Shown here: in pieces, positions 57,521 to 64,000 of the stretch
Numbering within the stretch: the stretch's first letter is position 1
How the letters are laid out: each line of letters starts with the position of its first letter
Source: Cinnamomum chago
Lineage: Eukaryota; Streptophyta; Magnoliopsida; Laurales; Lauraceae
DNA: 64,000 nt
Assembly: GCA_038049695.1 (NCBI GenBank)
Contig: CP142456.1
Span: 71,881,922 to 71,945,921, forward strand
Reading direction: 5' to 3'
Notes under the pieces: generated by a model
Told to the model about the DNA's origin: nothing
The model's input: only the letters and a program-made list of their open reading frames with translations
Databases searched by the model: none
Translations under genes and position numbers: made by a program

Positions 57521-59479
57521 ATGTATCTTCTTTAAGGGAGCTTTCTTTCTTAATAATGAGTTAGATATTACTCACATGATTATTTTTTTTCCCGATCTTC
57601 AGGCAATTGAGATAGGTCAACAGCATCCAAGTACAGGCTGCAGCGGCTCCTAAATTCTATGGTTTATCAAGCAAATGATTGAAAAGAACTTTGTTGTTGG
57701 GCTTTCATAATGGATGATGGTGAGATTGCATTAACTAGGTTCCATTAATTTTTTGAATTCTGTCGTCGATTATAAATTCTAAAAACCTTATGTGGTATGT
57801 ACAAAAAAAATCTTATTTTTATTTAGTGGGTCCTTCAAATCCAATGTGGGCATTTTGGGGTGGTGATAACAATCTTAAATAGCTGGTTAGGGACTTGTCT
57901 TACTAATAAAAAAATGGTTAGGGACATAGCTGTATATACAGGAGTGTGTGAGTTCCAGCCCTCCGTGGAGCACAAGAATAAAAACACTCAAAAAAAAAAA
58001 AAAAAAACCCCGTGAGTTTTTTTTTCTAAACAAACTCTCATGATTTTGGATCTATTGGGAGTAATTTGATTTCAGCATTCATGGGCCTTTTTTTTATCTT
58101 GCTTTATCATATTAGCCATTCGGGTGGGTAATGTAGGAAAATGATTTTTTCAGTTAAATAAAAAAAATTCTTTATTTTTAAATGCCAACTTAGAATATAT
58201 ATAATTTAATAGAGGTTTGTAGCAATTGATTTTTTATAATTTTATATTCATGTGGAAGGTTTTTTTTTATGGTCTAATTTTTTTATAAGAGGAATTTTCA
58301 CTTATTAAGAGATATTTGCTTCATTCAAAGTAGAGTTTTTCTTTAGTTATAAACCACAAACATTAAAGAAAAATTCCTCCTTAAGTTGCTGATTAAAAGG
58401 GAGAGTCCCACTACAACTAAGAATTTCATGATTAGATTAGAAAGTTAAGTATGATAGAAACCTGTAAATACATGATTTTGTTTTTTGGTAAAGAAATATA
58501 TGGAGTTTAGAATAACTCACTTCACTTGACTTCATTGAAATTGCTTTCTTTGCATCCATCAATAAGACACGCATAACGGAAAGTGCAAGAGAGTTGTAAA
58601 TTCCTCGCAAATTACAACCTTTAATTTGTTGGACTCTTGAATCGTGCAATGGGATTAACTATGATTTGTTTCATTGTCTAAAATAAGGGTTTTTCAGATC
58701 TAACTCATGATAGTCGATTCTATGATTATGTAATTGATTGCATTTAACCTAACATAACATACATGATGAAACTTGCAATGACCAACAAAACCCCAAGCAT
58801 TTGTTGTTGACATGCATACATGCAAATGGATATATCTAATTACCCGTTATGGTGAATAGGAGGGGAAACAACCACTTTGAATAGGTAAACGAGATTATTG
58901 ATCAACAGCAATATTGAGGCTAGAGTTTTGTATTTGATAAGGTGGGCTGCTCTCACGGGATAGATATTTTAGCATGATGGTTCATCACAGAGAATTTACC
59001 CAGTTCATCAGTATGAAGCCCCTATAAGACATGGATATGCCATGATTTGGCAAGAACACAGATTTTATAAATAAAAAGTCAAGTAGGAATGCAATACAAA
59101 ACTATATGTAGCTAATTTTGAAGTATCTAGTATCATAGGTTTATCATTGAGGCTTACGTTGCCAAATTGTCTGCACCTGATGAGATGAAAATGTGAAAAT
59201 TCTCACAATAGGTAAATGGTTTTGATCTTTGATTGGGTATAATGCAACTCCCCCACTCCACTATTGACAACAAGCCAGCTTTTAACACATTGTTAGAATT
59301 TTATAGCTGTTTTAAAAGCTCTCAACATTTCTTTGGAAAGAAAATCGTTCCAAAACTACCCTTTATATTTGTATAGCTAGCAGTTTGGCACCCTATTTGG
59401 CACACATAAAATGCTTACTCATATGATTCCACCAAAATACTTCTTGTAATAACTTTTTTAAAATACCCACGCTTATAAA
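57521..59479. other. Intergenic, no gene seen
   Basis: AT-rich with an A18 run near 57990-58008. Short ORFs only. Confidence 0.5.
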
Positions 59480-59645
59480 TTGTTTGAGTGGTTAGGAGGT
59501 TCAGTAATGAGCTAGAGGTCTTGGCTTCGAAGCGCTTGAACCCTTACCCGATACACAGTGCTAGTAGGTGATGTTGTGTATTCGGGGTTTTACCAATGAC
59601 CAACCGTAAGGGGGGTCGGCGGGTTCCTCATCATAAAAGAAACCT
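59480..59645 (+). mobile_element. Possible tRNA-derived SINE of a second family
   Basis: A-box-like TGAGTGGTTAGG (59485-59496) and B-box-like GGCTTCGAAGC (59523-59533) are spaced as in a tRNA gene. The body continues with CCGATACACAGTGCTAG, a family-like 3' part and an A/T-rich end. It cannot fold as a complete tRNA. Only one copy is seen here. Confidence 0.5.
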
Positions 59646-60535
59646 TTTTTAAGACTTTTCTTATAAATTATTGTAAAATATAAATAAATAAATGTTTACT
59701 CTTACAGGCCCCACCAGATGATTCTAATGATCCATCCAACATGTGCCATAAATATTATTTTATGGTATATACTTGCATCATTAGATTCCCTCCTCACTAT
59801 AGTCCAATATGCTTACATCGCATCCCATGGTTTTACATCTATCCAAATGCATTGGATTGTCGGATCGATGGTCAATTTTTAATAATGTAAAGCTACTAAA
59901 CTTGTAGGCATATATCAAGGTTTAGTGGCATGAGATTGACCTCGAATTTAATATTTAGACCCTACAAAATTAGGATCTTCCAATCCCACTCTATCCATGA
60001 TATGTGTGGCTCCATGTGGGCCACACTAGGTGGTACGCAGAAGAATGTATCTCTAATATATATACATTTTTTGCTATCTTATGTATTTCAATTATAGCCT
60101 AACGAGTTAGATTCATGATGTAATAGCAATCTAGGTTAGCAAACTTGTGACTCAAAATCAACTCATCCAATACAAAAGAAAAACTGACACGGATAGAGCT
60201 AAAATGGTAACTCGAGAGAGTCTATGTCTATTCAAATAATTCCAAGATTGTGTAAAAAATGAATCAAATACTTATAAAATATAAATATACATAATTACTT
60301 ACATGCATTCATTGTAAACAGTGGCGGACTCAGGATTCTCTTTTGACGGGTGCGAGCACAAACAAACTTTTGGATTTTGGGAGCAACGATAGGGTTTTTA
60401 TGTGGGTTTTGGAATAGACACAGGATTTTTAGAAAAACCGTGGCCCCACCGATACAACGTCGCTCCATTGAATCTCTTGGATAATAGATGCATATACCAT
60501 CAAGTGGGACCCGTAGTGACAAGACTGGATCTATG
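59646..60535. other. Intergenic, no gene seen
   Basis: AGTGGCGGACTCAGGATTC at 60322 resembles the common 'AGTGGCGGAGCCAGG' start of old plant repeats. The rest is featureless. Confidence 0.4.
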
Positions 60536-60850
60536 ATGTAGCTATAATAGATACATGCCTCATGTTGTAATTCCTAAAGGTTGGTCCCATGTTGTAATTT
60601 TAAAGGTGGGGTACAAGTACAATATTTCCTATGTGGACCTTTGATGTAATTCTTATATGTGGGCCCAAGTTGTAATTCATAAAGATATCACATGCTCTAA
60701 TTCCTATAAAAACAGGCCCCATGTTGTAATTTCTAAATGTTATAATCATGTAAATAATTTTTAAACGTGGGAGCCATGTTATAATTTCTAAGATGAGCCC
60801 ATGTACAACAATTTACAAAGGTGGGCCCATTATAATCGAAAGTGGTCTCC
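60536..60850. repeat. Degenerate periodic repeat (about 30-38-bp step)
   Basis: CCCATGTTGTAATT or close variants recur about eight times, each followed by CTAAAGGTGGG-like sequence. Strongly diverged. Confidence 0.6.
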
Positions 60851-62826
60851 CAAGTTTCAATTGCAATAAAGTTTGATCCATATATTGAGGATTGATAAAA
60901 AAAAACAAAGAAGCACCCAAGCGGAATTTTAAAAGTGAAACAGTGCCTAGGTAGGACCCATAGAGTAAGTATTCCGTATGTGTCGTCCAAAGTTCTAGCT
61001 ATATATATTTTTTATGTATTAAAGTAAAGGGAGAGGAGAGTTTGTCAAATTATATTTTTCTAAAGAGATAAGATCATAAGAGGCACGGGCTGTGTTACTG
61101 GTATAAATATAAAGGGTAGGCTTGGAACGATTCTCTTACCAAAGAAAAAGATACCATTGAAAGCTTTTAAAACACCCAAGAAATTATGACTCTGTGTTTA
61201 CAGCTGGTATGTTGTCATTAGTAGAGGGGAGAGTTGGTTTACAGCAGGCATGTTGTCATTAAGTTGCATTCGCTGCACTGGAGTCGAGCCCGGATAAATG
61301 GTCCCTTTGGGGTTTAAATGTTGACACGTTGAATACTTTATATTTCGTACGTGGCTAGTGGGGGCGCCGTGAATCGGCTTTAAAGAGGATACTAAGGATC
61401 TGTTCTTTTAAAAGAATTCTTGACAGGAATTTAGAGTGTCTTGGAATTTAGAATTCCTGTCAGGAATTTAGAATTCCTGTCAGGAATTCTGCGTTTCTTT
61501 CCCAGAATTCACTGGCATTTGAAATTTTAGGTATTTGAAATCCCTAAAAAGGTAGGATTTGGAAAACCAGTTTTGCAGCCAGGATTTGCAAAACTCGCTG
61601 GAGACAGGAGTTTTCCTACCGACGACCGGGAACGCCAACGGTCATCTACTTCGTTCGTTTTCCGGCAACCGCAACGGATCCGAAGGTGTAAATCTTCTAC
61701 AGCCACACCCCCTCTTCATTTTTCTGTATTTCTGCAGTCTTTTCCCTCTATTTCCTTGTTTGTTTTGTTTTTTAGGGTTTATATGTGATTGATTCTTTTC
61801 TCTGTATTTCCTTGCTTGATCTGTTCATGTTGGAGTAATTTTTTTTAGGAGATGCATGATTCTTCTTCCTTTTTTAGATGATGCACTGATTCTTCTTCTT
61901 CTTTTACTCTTTGGACTGAGTTCCCCGTTTCTCTTTCTCACTGTCTGAGAGGTTTTGGATTTAGATCTTGTTTGGCTTGTGGCATGTTTGGATGTCTACA
62001 AGCTCCTGCATTTTTTATTTTATTTTTGGTTCAATTGAAGTAGGTTTTCGATCTAGGGTTGGAAGCTTCTGAAATCAGGGCTCTGTTTAGTAGATGGAAA
62101 AGGTGGGATTTTTATGTAGGCCTTGCTGCATTTCCTGAGTTGCTGAAGTTTCTGCTATTGAAAATTTGAAACGATTGATTTTTCTGGTATGTATTGGTCT
62201 GTATTTGTGGTATTATCTCCTAGGTCATGCCACGGATGGTCAAAGTTTAGGAAACTGCATAGTTGGACAATTCTTCTCGTTTGATTTGTTGATGGTAGTG
62301 GAATTCTGACCCTTTAGCAACAACTTGGACCCTGTCATTTGAACTTCCAGAAAAACAGTAAACTAATATGAAAAATGAAAACATGGCTCTTCACTAAATT
62401 TGACCATTGTGCAAAATCAAAAGCACTGGGGACTTTCATGCACAAGTGATGGGGCCTAATGGCAGAATCCCCCTAATGGGTTCTCCACAATAACTTAGCC
62501 ATTAGGCTGTGCCGGTCATTCTTTCTTTTGGATCATTGTTGTATCCTCTTTTAACCATCCGGACAGAAGAAGAAGATAAGAGGTCAATTAGCAAAACTGT
62601 TTTATTTCCCATCACATTATCAAATCAAGCATGACAGTAATTAGATCATAACAACCCTTAATTCGGGTGTGCTAAGTGGAACATATTAAAAAAAAAGAGG
62701 GGATAAACAGGAATAAAATTGATTAGATCTTGAACATTATAAAAGAGAAAGAAAGATGATGATCAAATCAGGAATACATAGAGATCCTTTAAGAGTCTTT
62801 TAGAGAGAGGGATGGCACTAAAATAC

Positions 62827-62892
62827 CTTAACGCAATCAGATTCGCCGAGGCATTTGATGAGTTCCATCGCAAGGCCTTTGCAAGACTTGCT
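62827..62892 (-). CDS. COA5/PET191-like exon (cytochrome c oxidase assembly), isolated
   Basis: COA5/PET191 proteins are small twin-Cx9C proteins needed to assemble mitochondrial cytochrome c oxidase. This exon encodes SKSCKGLAMELIKCLG then ESDCVK, with Cys residues of the first Cx9C motif (C-x9-C counted from SCK to KC). It has an acceptor TTACACAG| and a donor GTTAAG|GTATTT. Plant proteins begin MSKSCKG or similar, so the ATG could come from a previous exon. Alternatively ATG 62904 reads in as MITQSKSCKG. The following exon (SYRECAGEK..GLRETYFNCK type) was not found downstream on the minus strand within the window. It is either a gene with a long intron or a captured fragment. Confidence 0.6.
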
Positions 62893-63613
62893 CTGTGTAA
62901 TCATTTGGCGGGCACAAGTCAAACTGAAGCTTACCATTGGTTGCGGGGGCCGATTGATGGACGATCTGGATTCATCAATATGTCCTTGTGCTTGTGTGTT
63001 TTGATTTAGTTGTCTTAATGCTATTTTTCTAGTAACCCAGATGCTCTTCACCTTCTTCTTCATCATTTTCCCCCTCTTTGAATATTGTCAGTCCTCCTCT
63101 CTTAATTATTTCAAGGGGAGTTAATTGAATGCATGCACTCTGTTTCTTCTTCTTCTTCTTCTTCCTGTCTCTCTGTATTGAAAAAAGATATTCATAATTT
63201 AGGTTTTAGTAAGTGGATGGTTGATTGTAGAACGATCTTTTGTGTTCTATATTCATTTGCATTATTCTGTCTGCCCTGCATGGGATTGTCGGTTGGAAGG
63301 GTTGGCATGGCTAGATTTTCCTCTTCCTGTCATGGTCTTGGAAGGTGTTAAGATTACACCTTTTTTCCCTAGTAGCTTCGTCACTTAAATATCTGTTGGA
63401 CATGCTTTATTTCAGGTTTACCTAAGGGCTTCAATATTAAATTCTGAATTATTTTGCCCTTTTCTTATTATAGGATTGGGGCTAATTAAATTGGTCTATT
63501 CAAAGCTGCAGTCTTAGCACTCAATGGAAGGTATTAATTCTTATTTAACTGTTTTCTCCAATTTAATGTGATACTAATGCTTCCATGATATATGCAATTA
63601 AGTTGGTCATTAA

Positions 63614-64000
63614 GTTGTTTTACTTGTAACAGTTATTTTATTTTGTTTGAATTTGCATTTGATACTTTACTCGCATTGGATTATTTTGTTTGTACATAAT
63701 GACCTTCTCAATTACATTACAACAAAATCCTTAAAATTACGTTTAATATTTGTTGTTGGTGCCGCTGTGGCCGTATGTTGTGTGTTGGTTGAACAATGGC
63801 TAACATTACAAGAGGAGCAAACTAGAAAGAAACGTTGCATTTCATATTTATCAGGCAAAGAATGGGTAGAAGAGCTTCTGTCAAGTGAGGGCCCTCAATG
63901 TCATGAAAACCTGCGCATGAGTCCTGATTGCTTTATAATATTGCGTGAAACACTTATACATCGTGGACTCCTTCAAAACACACGAGTGATGTCCATAGAC
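63614..64000 (+). CDS. HARBI1-like (PIF/Harbinger) nuclease, N-terminal part, runs off the window
   Basis: These are DDE nucleases of PIF/Harbinger transposons, some recruited as host genes. The frame is open from 63614 to the window end with no ATG before 63917. It reads a hydrophobic stretch (FVVGAAVAVCCVLV, about 63750-63790), then QEEQTRKKRC, YLSGKEWVEELLSSEGPQC, NLRMSPDCFIILRETLIHR and GLLQNTRVMSID. This is the usual N-terminal region (DUF8040-like) ahead of the DDE domain, which lies past the edge. A likely acceptor GTAACAG| ends at 63632. A mini-exon ATGGAAG|GT at 63524-63530 would supply an in-frame start; that is inference. Confidence 0.72.

Larger units (their letters stand above)
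61396..64000 (+). mobile_element. Probable PIF/Harbinger element or derived gene (left end to window edge)
   Basis: TAA followed by GGATCTGTTCTTTTAAAAG at 61393-61414 fits a PIF/Harbinger TSD and left terminus, followed by short GGAATTTAGAATTCC inverted motifs (61433-61495). About 2.3 kb to the right on the same strand lies a HARBI1-type nuclease exon. The right terminus is off the window, so an ordinary domesticated gene with no terminus remains possible. Confidence 0.4.

Noticed and set aside
62812..63009. 65-aa plus-strand ORF over the COA5-like exon
   Set aside because: It is the antisense of the COA5-like exon, which has matching splice sites and protein similarity on the other strand.

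Overview
This is a plant nuclear window, AT-rich and dominated by transposable elements. The evidence is spliced genes with GT-AG introns, a plastid-targeted fatty-acid enzyme, a plant-specific PLATZ zinc-finger gene, and plant-type LINE, SINE, hAT, Harbinger, Mutator and LTR sequences. I cannot name the species; a woody angiosperm with large introns fits. Four gene loci can be supported: (i) the first three coding exons of a 3-ketoacyl-ACP synthase III (KAS III) gene on the minus strand, spread over 3211-9670, with the rest beyond the left edge; (ii) a complete four-exon PLATZ gene on the plus strand at 45156-46206; (iii) one exon of a COA5/PET191-like gene, minus strand, at 62827-62892; (iv) the start of a HARBI1/PIF-type nuclease on the plus strand running off the right edge.

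Layout. 1-10150: the KAS III gene, whose introns hold several decayed LINEs (plus strand about 575-1210, minus strand about 1690-3060, plus strand about 5885-7245) and a 217-bp tandem duplication. 10150-13790: no gene, a possible MITE and a 330-bp tandem repeat. 13793-16969: a 3.2-kb probable solo LTR with an array of GGTCGACC palindromes. 17000-30550: intergenic, with LTR remnants, microsatellites, a foldback element and one unrecognised ORF (28433-28882). 30557-32316: a Copia-like solo LTR, minus strand, with a perfect 5-bp target-site duplication (TSD). 32398-38239: a nearly full-length but broken L1-type LINE with a 14-bp TSD.

40470-48570: the PLATZ gene flanked by two inverted copies of a 0.6-0.7 kb repeat, with a SINE and a Harbinger-type element that itself carries a Mutator-like element. 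50640-55490: hAT territory: a 494-bp non-autonomous hAT with a perfect 8-bp TSD, and a dead hAT transposase gene broken by a second hAT MITE and by a LINE tail, followed by three near-identical 134-bp repeats. 55490-61395: intergenic, with two SINEs and a degenerate periodic repeat. 61396-64000: a probable PIF/Harbinger element or derived gene.

The genes do not form a pathway. KAS III starts plastid fatty-acid synthesis, PLATZ is a DNA-binding regulator, and COA5 helps assemble cytochrome c oxidase. The strongest unexplained signal is that two LTRs from apparently unrelated retrotransposon families carry the same kind of GGTCGACC / CCGAGCACACT motif. Exon borders and insertion boundaries were read by eye from frame, splice sites and TSDs; no alignment or database search was run.
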